A stretch of DNA of 64,000 nt. Origin: Strix aluco. Its lineage: Eukaryota; Chordata; Aves; Strigiformes; Strigidae. The stretch covers positions 45,173,538 through 45,237,537 of the forward strand of contig NC_133970.1 of the NCBI RefSeq assembly GCF_031877795.1, read 5' to 3'. The translations under genes and the position numbers were made by a program. The notes under the pieces were generated by a model that was not told the DNA's origin, did not search any database, and was given only the letters and a program-made list of their open reading frames with translations. Shown here one piece after another: positions 1 to 10,900 of this stretch. Each line of letters starts with the position of its first letter. Positions within the stretch are counted from its first letter, which is position 1.

Positions 1-438
1 GGTGCACTCTCCCCACAGAGTATGCATCTAAATTCAAGACAACAATGAACACAGAGTTACTGCCTCCCGCTAGAGGAGATATTTCACCTGTGACACTTCA
101 AACACTGAGCACAAACAAAGAGGCAGCACCAGTGACCCAGCGGGCACTAGGGCGCTCTGTCAAAGAACTCCGCACTCCGCAGCTGCAGCTGGGCTGCGTC
201 TCGTACTTGCAAAATGATCACACAAAGAGGCCTCTTACACTTATTGCTCACACAACATAAAATGATAAACGCTGCAAACATCAAAACACCGTTAGGAATA
301 TATAAAGCCATTGCTTATTGATTATGTGGTGTTGGCAGACAAGGGGCGCTGCATCCCAGTGTCAGCACCTTCTGTAAAAACTGCCGCTTCTGGCGAGGGG
401 GGGCCGAGAGCGCGGTGCCGGTCTCGGCCGCAGGCGTG
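1..438 (-). repeat. Segment X, copy 1 (shared ERV fragment)
   Basis: This stretch matches 27084-27725 almost base for base, apart from two internal deletions (about 110 bp near position 150 and about 90 bp near 335). Here it follows the capsid part of a betaretrovirus-like gag on the minus strand; in the second copy it follows the matrix part of a different provirus. On the minus strand the region near 350-400 resembles a decayed ERVL protease segment, judged by similarity to provirus B around 41.09 kb. No functional gene is claimed. The copy is cut by the window edge. Confidence 0.6.
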
Positions 439-2047
439 TAAAAGACTGAAGACTTTCTCAGCCCACCCATCAGCACCAGCATAAGTAATGCTAATGAGAA
501 AACTAAGAAAGTCCCAAGCCCCCCAAGCCTCAGGATTAACATCAATAGCGGCATGTAGTCTAGCAATAAATTTTGGATAGGGCTCCGTGGGCCCCTGTCT
601 TACTCCTGTAAATGCTGGCGCTGCTTTTTCATCATGTACGGCTAGAAGCGTTTTTGAAGCCAATTCTTGGGTTAACTGTGACACTTCTGGTGGAAATCCC
701 ACTTGCCAGTCTGGGTTGGCAAAAGGGCCTGCCCCCATCAGCATCTGAGCTTGCACCCCATGTAGAGGGTCTCCTTGCTGACGGGGTGTGGCTGCCGCAG
801 CCTCGCAGGCCACTTGCCAGCGTTGGAAAAATTGCAATTGTTGGGAAGCTGTTAGTAAGGTTTGTATAATCATGCGCACGTCATACAGAGTTAATAAATG
901 TGCTGTAAGAATATGCTGAAGTATATACTGAATTACTGTACCAGCACATGGTGATTTTAACTCATATTCACCATACACTAATTCAGTAATTCAGCACACC
1001 CTTATCACCTCAGGCCTCCCACTCATTGCCTTGTGGGGTTACTATTACTGGAAACGCCATTGGTCTAAATTTGTTAAACTGCCCCTCTATTATTGCATCC
1101 CGAATAACTCCCTGCCATCGATGTGCTGGATTACCATTACCACCCGCGCCTCCCAGTGACCCCCCCTCCCCTTTGAGCCACTGCCCCCCCTCCCATTTGA
1201 GCCGACGATGGCAGCGACCCGATAGCCACCGTTTCCCTCTGACCACCCCCCCACACACCCCCCACCCCCCCCGTGTCGCGGAGGAAGGGGTTAAAAGGAA
1301 GAGGGGGAGGCGGCGGTGCTGTGGGGGTGGGCTGAGCCGCTTGCTGCATTCGGATTTCAAGTTGCTCTAATTTTCTCGTTAGTTCTTGCAAGTGCTGATC
1401 TTGTAAATCATAACGAGATTGTTCCTGCACCGACCGGGGTGTCGGGGGCGAGGATGGGGGCAGGGCTGGGTCGGCGCCGTCCTCCAAGGAGGAAGCGGCG
1501 GCGGCGGCGGCGGCGGGGGGTCGGGCGGGGGGCGGCGGGAGCGGGGCGGGGTCGTGCGCTCCGGTGATTGATCTTTTGGGCTTGAGGGAGGGGAGTCGAG
1601 CTGTAGTAAATCTGTTGACTTTTGCTCTTGCCTTCCCTGCCGCACGGGTGCTGCGCGTGCAGCGTCCCCGTCCCTCCTTTTAGGAGCCGCCTTGGGGAAC
1701 AGGGATCCCGCGAGCGTCCCAGCAGTGGCGGAATCCTGAGCGCCAGCGCGTTCGGCCTCTGCTGACCAGGCAGCGAAAGCGGAGGCGGGGGTCTGCCGTT
1801 CTGCTTTCAGTTCTGTCAGAGTGTCTAGGACCAATCTCCACACAGTGGAGAGTTTCCCACTGTCTTGAGAGCCTGAGCTAATGTCGTCCCACAGTGCCGC
1901 TGCGGTCACGGAGGGGATTAATCCATGCTGCCGAGCCCACAGCAGCACCCTCCTCAGGTTCCCCTGATAAAATAATCCTCTCTTAGAGAGTATATGTTGG
2001 AGGAGCTTAACCACTGCCGCTTCTTCTTTACCCAGCGCGGACCCCAT
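439..2047 (-). pseudogene. gag: Broken gag of provirus A1 (betaretrovirus-like)
   Basis: Reading on the minus strand from the ATG at 2047, the protein starts MGSALGKEEAAVVKLLQHIL, a myristoylated matrix start like that of provirus A (4242). A proline/acidic linker, a glutamine-rich segment and the start of capsid follow. The frame is lost in the proline-rich linker near 1500 and again near 1130, then resumes at 978 with capsid sequence (FFQRWQVACEAAAATPRQQG). Near 540 capsid runs into unrelated sequence and segment X, so late capsid, nucleocapsid and pol are absent. Compared with provirus A, this copy lacks the nonsense codon in capsid but has other breaks. It is not functional. Confidence 0.85.
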
Positions 2048-2244
2048 CTCCTCCCCAGCCGCTCACCTGATCAGGGCGAGATTCCCGACGATTGCGCGCG
2101 CGTCTTCCCGGGCGCCGGGGCAGCGCCTGCTACGGCTGCTTCTGCCCCCTCTGGGCCGTCTTCTCTTGCTCGGGAGGGCACCGACGGGAGGGTCCCGATT
2201 CCCCAGGGTTTGAGTCCCGCGTATTTTCGATGAGGCTCCCTCGG

Positions 2245-2262
2245 GTCCCTGGTCGGGCGCCA
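2245..2262 (-). other. Primer binding site of provirus A1 (tRNA-Lys type)
   Basis: On the minus strand this reads TGGCGCCCGACCAGGGAC, 2 nt after the LTR. It is identical to the site in provirus A and one base different from the usual tRNA-Lys3 primer site. A 197-bp leader separates it from gag. Confidence 0.85.
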
Positions 2263-2264
2263 GT

Positions 2265-2647
2265 TGCTGACACGGAAGTCTCGGACACAACTTAGATGAT
2301 CAATGTGATCAAGTTGATGCCACTTTATTAAAGGCTACACAGCAATTTATACTCTATCACAGGCTTCACGCGCCGCTATCTTATTGCTAATAGGCTAAAG
2401 CTACTTGTTCACGCGCCCTTCTGCCCCCTATGATTGGTCCCGGTGTGGTGTCCACGCGCTGCTCTCCCCCCAGGTAGACCCCCTGTTTTCGACATTCCCA
2501 CATCTTTATCTCTTGGGCAGGAATGTAGTTTCTCAGGCCGTCTCGGCCTTGTTTATGTCCTTGAACACAGCTGCAGCTTGCTGTTACAGTGAGGCCCCTT
2601 GGTCTGGATCGCTCACAACATGTCCATTGTTCTCCAGCGATGCCACA
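2265..2647 (-). mobile_element. LTR of provirus A1 (family A, complete, 383 bp)
   Basis: The element runs from TGCTGACACGG to GATGCCACA on the plus strand, so on its own strand it begins TG and ends CA. It is the same length as both LTRs of provirus A and contains a poly(A) signal (AATAAA, seen as TTTATT). The PBS abuts it on the left, so it is a 5' LTR. It is more diverged from the provirus A LTRs than those are from each other. CR1 sequence starts directly at 2648. Confidence 0.9.
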
Positions 2648-3405
2648 TCTTTCAGTTTAAAACCATTACCCCTCATCCTATTGCTATACTCCCTGAGAAA
2701 GAGTCCCTCCCCATCTTTCCTGTAGGTCCTCTTTAAGTACTGGAAGGCTGCTATAAGGTCTTCCCGGAGCCTTCTCTTCTTTAGGCTGAATAACCCCAAC
2801 TCTCTCAGCCTGTCCTCATAGGGGAGGTGCTCCAGCCCCTGATCATCTTCGTGGCCTCCTCTGGACCCACTCGAGCAGGTCCATGTCCTTCTTATGCTGG
2901 AGGTGAACACAGCACTGCAGGTGGGGTCTCACGAGAGTGGAGTAGAGGGGGAGAATCACCTCCCTTGACCTACTGGCCACACTTCTCTTGATGCAGCCCA
3001 GCACACGGTTCGCTTTCTGGGCTGTGAGCGCACATTGCTGGCTCAGAGTCAGTTTTTCATCCACTAATACCCCCAAGTCCTTCTATGCAGGGCTGCTCTC
3101 CATCCACTCTTTGCCCAACCTGTATTTGTGCTTGGGATTTCCTTGACCCACGTGCAGGACCTTGCACTTGGCCTTGTTGAACTTCATGAGGTTTGCATGG
3201 GCCCACCTCTCCAGCCTGTCCAGGTCCCTCTGGATGGCATCCCTTCCCTCCAGCGTGTCGACCGCACCACACAGCTCGGTGTTGTTGGCAAACTTGCTGA
3301 GGGTGCACTTGATCCCACTGTTCATGTCTCCAACAAAGATGTTAAACACCACTGGTCCCAGTACTGACCCCTGAGGAACGCCACTCATTCCTGGTCTCCA
3401 CTGGG
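2648..3405 (-). mobile_element. CR1 LINE fragment (ORF2 reverse transcriptase)
   Basis: Minus-strand frames carry the CR1 reverse transcriptase signature ([11 protein letters not shown] near 3370) and then the 3' domain ([41 protein letters not shown]). The catalytic box reads FANNT where CR1 normally has FADDT, and there are at least two frameshifts, so the copy is dead. The A1 LTR replaces its 3' end. Alignment by eye with the plus-strand CR1 at 41.8-43.2 kb supports the call. Confidence 0.9.
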
Positions 3406-3637
3406 ACATGCTGACATGTTATACACAGGATGGAAATATGTGCTTTTAATCTTACAAAAAGGTTGTAAATAGTAGCTTACAAATACAGAAGTGATGGGGA
3501 CAATAGAAACAAATTATCTAAATATCAAAAACTATCATAAGGAAAGTAATGTTACTTTATTTCACAAAAAGAAAGAAGCCAGAGATATCTATAGAAAACT
3601 GCTATACTAATTTTCTAGTGTTTGCACCAACCAGCTG

Positions 3638-3643
3638 ATGGAT
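3638..3643. repeat. Target site duplication ATGGAT, left copy
   Basis: ATGGAT directly precedes the TG of the provirus A 5' LTR and recurs at 17696-17701 directly after the CA of its 3' LTR. Six base pairs is usual for alpha/betaretrovirus-like integrases. This fixes both borders of the provirus. Confidence 0.95.
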
Positions 3644-4026
3644 TGTGGAATAGCTGGAAAATAACGGACATATTATGAGCGATCCAAACCGAGGGGCCTC
3701 ACTGTAACAGCAAGCTGCAGCTGTGTTCAAGGACAAAAACAAGGCCGAGACGGCCTGAGAAACTACATTCCTGCCCAAGAGATAAAGATGTGGGAATGTC
3801 GAAAACAGGGGGTCTACCTGGGGGGAGAGCAGCGCGTGGACACCACACCGGGACCAATCATAGGGGGCAAAAGGGCGCGTGAACAAGTAGCTTTAGCCTA
3901 TTAGCAATAAGATAGCGGCGCGTGAAGTTTGAGATAGAGTATAAATTGCTGTGTAACCTTTAATAAAGTGGCATCAACTTGATCACATTGGTCGTCTAAG
4001 TTGTGTCCGAGACTTCCGCGTTGGCA
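3644..4026 (+). mobile_element. 5' LTR of provirus A (383 bp)
   Basis: It starts TGTGGAATAGCTGG and ends GCGTTGGCA. A TATA-like TATAAAT lies at 3940-3946 and the poly(A) signal AATAAA at 3962-3967, only about 20 bp apart, as in short betaretroviral R regions. It pairs with the 3' LTR at 17313-17695. Confidence 0.95.
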
Positions 4027-4028
4027 AC

Positions 4029-4046
4029 TGGCGCCCGACCAGGGAC
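4029..4046 (+). other. Primer binding site of provirus A (tRNA-Lys type)
   Basis: TGGCGCCCGACCAGGGAC begins 2 nt after the 5' LTR. It differs by one base from the tRNA-Lys3 primer site TGGCGCCCGAACAGGGAC. The leader continues to the gag ATG at 4242. Confidence 0.9.
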
Positions 4047-4241
4047 CCGAGGGAGCCTCATCGAATACGTGGGACTCAAACCCTGGGGAATCGGGACCCT
4101 CCCGTCGGTGCCCTCCCGAGCAAGAGAAGACGGCCCAGAGGGGGCAGAAGCAGCCGTAGCAGGCGCTGCCCCGGCGCCCGGGAAGACGCGCGCGCAATCG
4201 TCGGGAATCTCGCCCTGATCAGGTGAGCGGCTGGGGAGGAG

Positions 4242-5627
4242 ATGGGGTCCACGCTGAGTAAAGAAGAAGCGGCAGTGGTTAAGCTCCTCCAACACATACT
4301 CTCTAAGAGAGGAGTTTCTTATGATGAGGGGAACCTGAGGAGGTTGCTGTTGTGGGCTCGGCAGCACGAACTAATTGCTTCAGAGACCGCAGCCTTCGAG
4401 TTAACTACTTGGGAAAAGATTGGCGCGGCACTGTGGGATGACATTAGTTCAGGTTCCAAAGACAGTAGGAAACTTTCCACCGTGTGGAGATTGGTCCTAG
4501 ACACTCTGAAAGAAATGAAAGTGGAACGGCAGACCCCCGCCTCCGCTTTCGCTGCCTTGTCAGCAGAGGCAGAAAGTGCTGGTGCCAAGGATTCCGCTAC
4601 CGCTATGACGTTCGCGGGATCCCTGTTCCCTAAGGTGGCTCCAAAAAGGAGGGACGGGGACGCTGCACGCGCGGCACCCGTACGGCACGAGCAAAAATCA
4701 GCCGATTTGCTCCAGCTCGACTCCCCTCCCTCAAGCCCAAAAGATCAATCACCGGAGCGCACGGGCCGGCCCCGCTCTCGCCGGCCCCCGCCCGACCCCC
4801 CCGCCGCCGCCGCCGCCGCCGCCGCTTCCTCTTTAGAGGACGGCGCCGACCCAGCCCTGCCCCCGTCCTCGCCCCCGACACCTCAGTCGCCGCAAGAACA
4901 ATCTCGTTATGATTTACAAGATCAGCACTTGCAAGAACTAACGAGAAAGTTAGAGCAACTTGAAATCCGAATGCAGCAAGCGGCTCAGCCCACCCCCACA
5001 GCACCGCCGCCTCTTCCTTTTAACCCCTTCTTCCGCGACACGGGGGGGGGCGTTGGTCAGAGGGAAACGGTGGCTATCGGGTCTCCGCCACCACTGGCCC
5101 AAATGGGAGGGGGGGCACTGGCTCAAAGGGGAGGGGGGGCACTGGGACGCGCGAGTGGTAATAATAATCCGGCAAACCGTTGGCGGGGAGTTATTCGGGA
5201 TGCTATAATAGAGGGGCAGTTTAACGAATTTGGCCCAATGACGTTCCCGGTAATAGTGACCCACAGGGCAACGAGTGGGAAGCCTTAGATTGGAAAATGA
5301 TTAAAGAAGCAAAATTAGCCGTAACACAATATGGGTTGAAATCACCATATACAAATTCGGTAATTCAGCGTATCTTTACAGCACATTTATTAACTCTGTA
5401 TGACGTGCGCATGATTATATAAACCTTACTAACAGCTTCCCAACAATTGCAGTTTTTCCAACGCTGGCAAGTGGCCTGCGAGGCTGCGGCAGCCACACCC
5501 CGTCAGCAAGGAGACCCTCTATATGGGGTGCAAGCTCAGATGCTGATGGGTGCAGGCCCTTTTGCTAGCCCAGATTGGCAAGTGGGATTTCAACCAGAAG
5601 TGTTACGGTTAACCCAGGAATTGGCTC
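4242..5627 (+). pseudogene. gag: gag of provirus A, 5' part (matrix to early capsid)
   Basis: The ATG opens MGSTLSKEEAAVVKLLQHIL, a glycine-2 myristoylation start and helical matrix domain. A long linker rich in proline and alanine follows; the alanine run comes from GCC triplets near 4800-4825. Then come a coiled-coil-like LQDQHLQELTRKLEQLEIRM and early capsid. The first frame stops at 5286-5288 after a one-base loss in a run of Cs near 5260. Capsid continues in another frame, with a TAA near 5420 where copy A1 has a glutamine codon. At 5627 the ERVL provirus interrupts the gene; gag resumes at 12026. The product would be a truncated Gag at best. Confidence 0.92.
5623..5627. repeat. Target site duplication GGCTC, left copy (ERVL)
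   Basis: GGCTC flanks the nested ERVL at 5623-5627 and 12021-12025. A 5-bp duplication fits ERVL/spuma-like integrases and differs from the 6 bp of the host provirus. Confidence 0.92.
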
Positions 5628-6230
5628 TGTATCGGGTCTGGCTGAGCCAGAATTGGTTTTCCCCTGTAGCAGCCCTCATGGTGCTGTGTTTTATGCTGGG
5701 AGCTGGCAGGGTGTTGATAGCACACTGGTGTTGTGGCTACTGTTGAGTAGTGCTTACACAGCACCAAGGCTCTTTCTGACATTTCCCCCCCACAGTGGGA
5801 CGGGGTGGGCAAGATCTTGGGAGGGGACACAACCAGGACAGCTGACCCGAACTGACCAAAGGGATATTCCAGACCATATGACGTCTGCTCAGTATAAAGC
5901 TGGGAGAAAGGAGGAAGGGGGTGGGGTCACCCTTGGTCCTCCGAGGCAACCGCTACGCGTATGGGAGCCCTGCTTCCTGAGAAGGCCCGACATCGCCTGT
6001 TCATGGGAAGTAGAGAATAAATCTGTTTGCTTTTTTTGCTTCCGCGCGCGGACCTTTGCTTCGCTTTGCTTATATTAAAACTGCTGTTGTTTTACCCACA
6101 AGGGTTGTTTTGTTTTCCTATCTTATTTTCTTTCCCTTCTTTGCCCTATTGAGAAAATAAGGGGAAGGGGGGGGAAGTGATAGAGCGACTTGGTGGGTAC
6201 CTGGCATTTAGCCAAGGTCAAACCACCACA
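5628..6230 (+). mobile_element. 5' LTR of nested ERVL (603 bp)
   Basis: It starts TGTATCGGGTCTGG and ends AAACCACCACA. TATAAA lies at 5893-5898 and AATAAA at 6016-6021. A CT-rich stretch and an AAAATAAGGGGAAGGGG block lie near the 3' end. It pairs with 11418-12020. Confidence 0.95.
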
Positions 6231-6238
6231 GTCAATTT

Positions 6239-6256
6239 TGGCGCCCAACGTGGGGC
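6239..6256 (+). other. Primer binding site of nested ERVL (tRNA-Lys1,2)
   Basis: TGGCGCCCAACGTGGGGC is a perfect 18-nt match to the tRNA-Lys1,2 primer site and starts 8 nt after the LTR. The leader runs to the gag ATG at 6380. Confidence 0.93.
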
Positions 6257-6379
6257 GGGACAACGGCAGTTTTATATTAATTGTGCTATAGCTATAGCAG
6301 TTAGTAAGCGACAAGCTCTTGTGCTGGTCACGGGTTTGTTTATTGCTCTGCTTATCTTTATTTTGCTAAGCTCGGGAAC

Positions 6380-7969
6380 ATGCTGGAAGAAATTGGGAAC
6401 ATCATGAGTGGTTTTATTCTGCAGGCTCCCGAGGTACTTATTAATCCTTATGTTAGCTCTTTGATACTGTTCATTAATGCTATTCGCCTATTGTGGGCTG
6501 TGTGGAGCTCGTTAGGTTTTTGGTGTAAGAGAAAGCAAATTTTGGGTGAGAGAATACCAAAATGTGCCCTGAGGCGGCCTGTCCCTGGGTGGCAGGGGGA
6601 GTGGAAGGATTTGGGCAGATTCCTAGGACGGTTATCACCTCCTGTAGCCTGGGATCTTACCCCTGAACAGGCAAGCAACCCCGCAAAACTGACACAACAC
6701 CTGATAGAAGGGTGCCTTGTCTATCCCGATGAAAATCAGCAACTCCTAGCGCTGTACTGGGGCCTGGCCTGTGCTTATCGAGCTGCAGTTCAGTGCTCTC
6801 AAAGGACTGTGGTGGAAACGGGAACTCAAACAAAACCAATAACAGCAGAGATTGCCCCAGTAGTAAAAAAGAAACAGTGGACAAGGAGAACAACAGGTCC
6901 ATACCCTCGATTAATAAGGGACGAAAAAGAGGAGGAAGAAGCGGGTCCTTCAGCAAAGGGGTCAGAAGAGGGAATAACAGAACTCAAACAGGAGGCAGAA
7001 ACTACCCGGTCCCTGACATCATCAGAACTGCGAGATCTGCGGAAAGACTATCGCCGCCAGCCGGGTGAGCGGATTGCTGCCTGGCTGCTTCGATGCTGGG
7101 ATAATGGGGCTGATGCTCAGCAGCTGGAAGGTAAGGAAGCCCAACAGCTGGGTTCCCTTGCTAGAGATCGAGGAATTGAAAGGGGAATTGGAAAAGAAAC
7201 AGGAATTTGCAGTCTGTGGAGACGGCTCCTTTCAAGTGTTAAAGCAAGATATCCTTTCAAGGAAGATCTTACGGACAACTCCCCAGGGAAGTGGGCTACT
7301 GCGGATGAAGGTGTCCAGTACCTGAGAGAACTAGCAGTGCTGGAAGTCATCTATAGTGATCCAGATAATGATGAAGCCCCTAAAAATCCAGAGGATGTCC
7401 TGTGCACACGGGCCATGTGGAGGAAGGTGATTAAAGGTGCGCCATCCTCGTATTCTGCGGGCTTGGCTGCGATGTACTATCCAGAAATGGATGTGGGAGA
7501 AGGACTAAGATGTACGCCAACTGTGGAGGCAGTCTCTTCCTGGCTTCAGAACTTTGAAGAGAGTCTTGGTACCTCCTCATCTCTACGGGCGAGTGCCTTA
7601 GATGTCAGGAGCACCCCAAGAAGTCGGTTCTCTTCCACCCCAGTCAGAGGGAAAGGGAAACCTAGGCGCATGACACGTGGCGAACTTTGGTTCTTCCTGC
7701 GTGACCAGGGGGAGGACATGAGGAAGTGGGATGGTCAACCCACCTTCAAATTGGAAGCTCGTGTACATGAATTGCGAGGAAAGACCCCTGCCAAGAAGAC
7801 AACATCCAAGAAGGTTGTTAATGTAGCTGGCGTGAAACCGCAAGAAAGTAATCAGCGATCTCCCAGATACAGGAAGACTGAGATCACCTCCCTTGGCCCT
7901 GATGAAGGAGTTTCCGGCCTGGCACAGCAAGGGTCAGACAGTGAATACTCTGACCAAGAACAGGAATAG
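6380..7969 (+). CDS. gag: Gag of nested ERVL (529 aa, open)
   Basis: This is an uninterrupted 529-codon frame and the first long ATG frame after the primer site. The N-terminus has a hydrophobic stretch (about residues 12-45), then a globular region with WDLTPEQASNPAKLTQHLIE, an acidic/basic linker with a Lys/Glu-rich run near residues 150-200, and a capsid-like C-terminal half (LRDLRKDYRRQPGERIAAWLL). I see no CCHC zinc knuckle. The tail is acidic (SDSEYSDQEQE). The stop is UAG, and the pol frame continues in phase behind it. Role by position: structural polyprotein of the particle. Being open in a 1 percent-diverged copy, it could still be translated. Confidence 0.85.
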   Translation: MLEEIGNIMSGFILQAPEVLINPYVSSLILFINAIRLLWAVWSSLGFWCKRKQILGERIPKCALRRPVPGWQGEWKDLGRFLGRLSPPVAWDLTPEQASNPAKLTQHLIEGCLVYPDENQQLLALYWGLACAYRAAVQCSQRTVVETGTQTKPITAEIAPVVKKKQWTRRTTGPYPRLIRDEKEEEEAGPSAKGSEEGITELKQEAETTRSLTSSELRDLRKDYRRQPGERIAAWLLRCWDNGADAQQLEGKEAQQLGSLARDRGIERGIGKETGICSLWRRLLSSVKARYPFKEDLTDNSPGKWATADEGVQYLRELAVLEVIYSDPDNDEAPKNPEDVLCTRAMWRKVIKGAPSSYSAGLAAMYYPEMDVGEGLRCTPTVEAVSSWLQNFEESLGTSSSLRASALDVRSTPRSRFSSTPVRGKGKPRRMTRGELWFFLRDQGEDMRKWDGQPTFKLEARVHELRGKTPAKKTTSKKVVNVAGVKPQESNQRSPRYRKTEITSLGPDEGVSGLAQQGSDSEYSDQEQE

Positions 7970-10900
7970 AGGGCCCCTGCCTCCAGCCAGGAGGAGGAAA
8001 GGGATGATCGGGTGTATTGGACAGTGTGGATTCGATGGCCTGGCACATCAAATCCACAGAAGTACCAGGCTTTAATCGATACTGGGGCACAGTGTACATT
8101 AATGCCATCAAGTTATAGAGGGGCAGAACCTATCTGGATCTCAGGAGTGACAGGCGGATGTCAAGAACTGTCAGTACTGGAGGCCGAGGTTAGCTTGACC
8201 GGCGATAAGTGGGAAAAACATCCCATTGTAACTGGCCCAGAAGCCCCTTGTATCTTGGGCATTGACTACCTCAAGAGGGGGTATTTCAAAGACCCAAAAG
8301 GATACCGATGGGCTTTTGGTGTGGCCAGTGTGAACACAGAGAAGGTCAAACAGTTGTCTAATCTGCCTGGCCTCTCAGGAGATCCTTTTGTTGTAGGACT
8401 GTTGCGAGTTAAAGAACAACAGGTGCCAATTGCCATGAGGACCGTGCACCGACGGCAGTATCGCACGAACCGAGACTCTCTGGCTCCCATCCAAGAACTG
8501 ATCCGTCAACTGGAGACCCAAGGTGTCATCAGTAAGACACATTCGCCTTTTAATAGCCCAATATGGCCAGTGCGAAAGTCTGACGGAGGGTGGAGGTTGA
8601 CAGTAGACTATCGTGGCCTGAACGAAGTGACGCCACCACTGAGTGCTGCTGTACCAGATATGTTAGAGCTCCAATATGAACTGGAGTCAAAGGCAGCCAA
8701 GTGGTACGCCACAATCGACATCGCCAATGCATTCTTTTCAATTCCTTTGGCAGAAGAGTGCAGGCCACAGTTTGCTTTCACGTGGAGGGGTGTCCAATAT
8801 ACCTGGAATCGACTACCCCAGGGGTGGAAGCACAGCCCCACTATTTGTCATGGACTAATTCAAACTGCACTGGAAAAGGGTGATGCCCCTGAACATCTAC
8901 AGTACATCGATGACATCATTGTGTGGGGCAACAAGGCAGAAGAAGTGTTCAAGAAAGGACAAAAAGTAATTGAGATTCTTCTGAGAGCTGGGTTTGCCAT
9001 AAAGAAAAGCAAGGTCAAGGGACCAGCACAGGAGATTCAGTTCTTGGGAATAAAATGGCAAGATGGACGCCGCCATGTGCCTATGGAGGTTGTCAACAAG
9101 ATAGCAGCTATGTCTCCACCGACCAACAAGAAGGAAACACAAGCTTTCTTAGGACTTGTGGGATTTTGGAGGATGCACATTCCAGGTTACAGTCAGCTGG
9201 TGAGCCCTCTCTATCAAGTAACCCGAAAGAAGAACAATTTTGAGTGGGGTCTTGAGCAACAACAAGCCTTTGAGCACATCAAACAGGAGATAGCTCGGGC
9301 GGTAGCTCTTGGGCCCGTTCGGACAGGACCAGATGTGCAAAATGTACTTTACACATCAACTGGGGAGCATGGCCTCACATGGAGCCTCTGGCAGAAGGTA
9401 GCAGGTGAAACTCGGGGTCGACCATTAGGATTTTGGAGCCGGGGATATCGAGGATCAGAAGCCCACTACACTCCAACTGAAAAGGAGATTCTGGCAGCAT
9501 ATGAGGGGATTCGAGCCGCTTCCGAAGTTGTTGGTACAGAAGCACAGCTCCTCTTGGCACCGCGATTGCCTGTACTACATTGGATGTTCAAAGGAAACAT
9601 CCCTTCTACACACCATGCAACCAGTGCTACCTGGAGTAAATGGGTAGCGTTAATCACGCAACGAGCTCGACTGGGAAAACCCAACCATCCAGGAATCCTG
9701 GAAGAGATCATGGACTGGCCAGAAGGTAGAGATTTTGGAGCACTGCCTGAGGAGGTGGCTCGTGCCCAAGAAGCACCACCATATAACGAATTACCAGAAG
9801 ATGAAAGGCGGTATGCTCTGTTTACTGATGGATCCTGTCGTGTGGTAGGAAACCATCGAAAGTGGAAAGCTGCTGTGTGGAGCCCCACAAGACAAGTCGT
9901 TGAGGCCACTGAAGGAGAGGGCGAGTCAAGTCAGTTTGCAGAAGTAAAAGCGATCCAACTAGCCCTAAAGATTGCTGAACGAGAAAAGTGGCCAGTACTG
10001 TATCTCTACACTGACTCCTGGATGGTGGCTAACGCCCTGTGGGGGTGGCTACAGGAGTGGAAGAAGACCAATTGGCAGCGCAGAGGTAAACCCATCTGGG
10101 CTGCTGCACTGTGGCAGGACATCGCTGCCCGAGTGGAAAACGTGGCTCTAAAGGTACGTCATGTAGATGCCCACGTGCCCAAAAGCCATGCCACCGAAGA
10201 ACATCAAAACAATGAGCAAGTAGACAAGGCTGCTAAAATTGAAGTAGCTCAGCTGGACCTGGACTGGGAGCGCAAGGGTGAGCTATTTGTAGCTCGATGG
10301 GCCCATGAAACATCCGGGCATCTCGGGAGAGATGCAACGTACAGATGGGCTCGTGATCGAGGGGTGGACCTGACCATGGAGGCCATCTCACAGGTCACTC
10401 ATGAATGCGAAACATGTGCTGCAATCAAGCGAGCCACACGAGTAAAGTCTCCCTGGAACAGAGGGCGATGGCTGAGTTTTCGATATGGTGAGGCCTGGCA
10501 AATTGACTATATTGGACCATTGCCACGAACACGCCAAGGCAAGCGCTACATACTCACTATGGTGGAAGCAACTACTGGTTGGCTTGAGACGTACCCTGTA
10601 AATCATGCCACTGCCCGAAATACCATCTTAGGTCTTGAAAGGCAAATTTTATGGCGACATGGTACTCCTGAAAGAATTGAATCAGACAATGGGACCCATT
10701 TTCGAAATAATCTCATAAACTCCTGGGCAAAGAAACACGGCATTGAGTGGGTGTATCACATCCCTTATTACCCACAAGCGTCTGGAAAGATTGAAAGATA
10801 CAATGGACTGTTGAAGACTATGTTGAGAGCATTGGACAATGGGGGATGGAAACACTGGGATATAAATTTAGCAGAAGCCACTTGGCTAATTAATACCAGA

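Noticed and set aside
4029-4046. tRNA-like sequence
   Set aside because: It and the other primer sites (6239, 30912, 43866, 57045) match only the 3' end of a tRNA; there is no cloverleaf, so they are not tRNA genes.
6177-6407. 76-codon frame spanning the ERVL LTR end and leader, with a hydrophobic C-terminal half
   Set aside because: It begins with GTG, not ATG, crosses the primer binding site and overlaps the true gag start. It has no known counterpart in ERVL elements.
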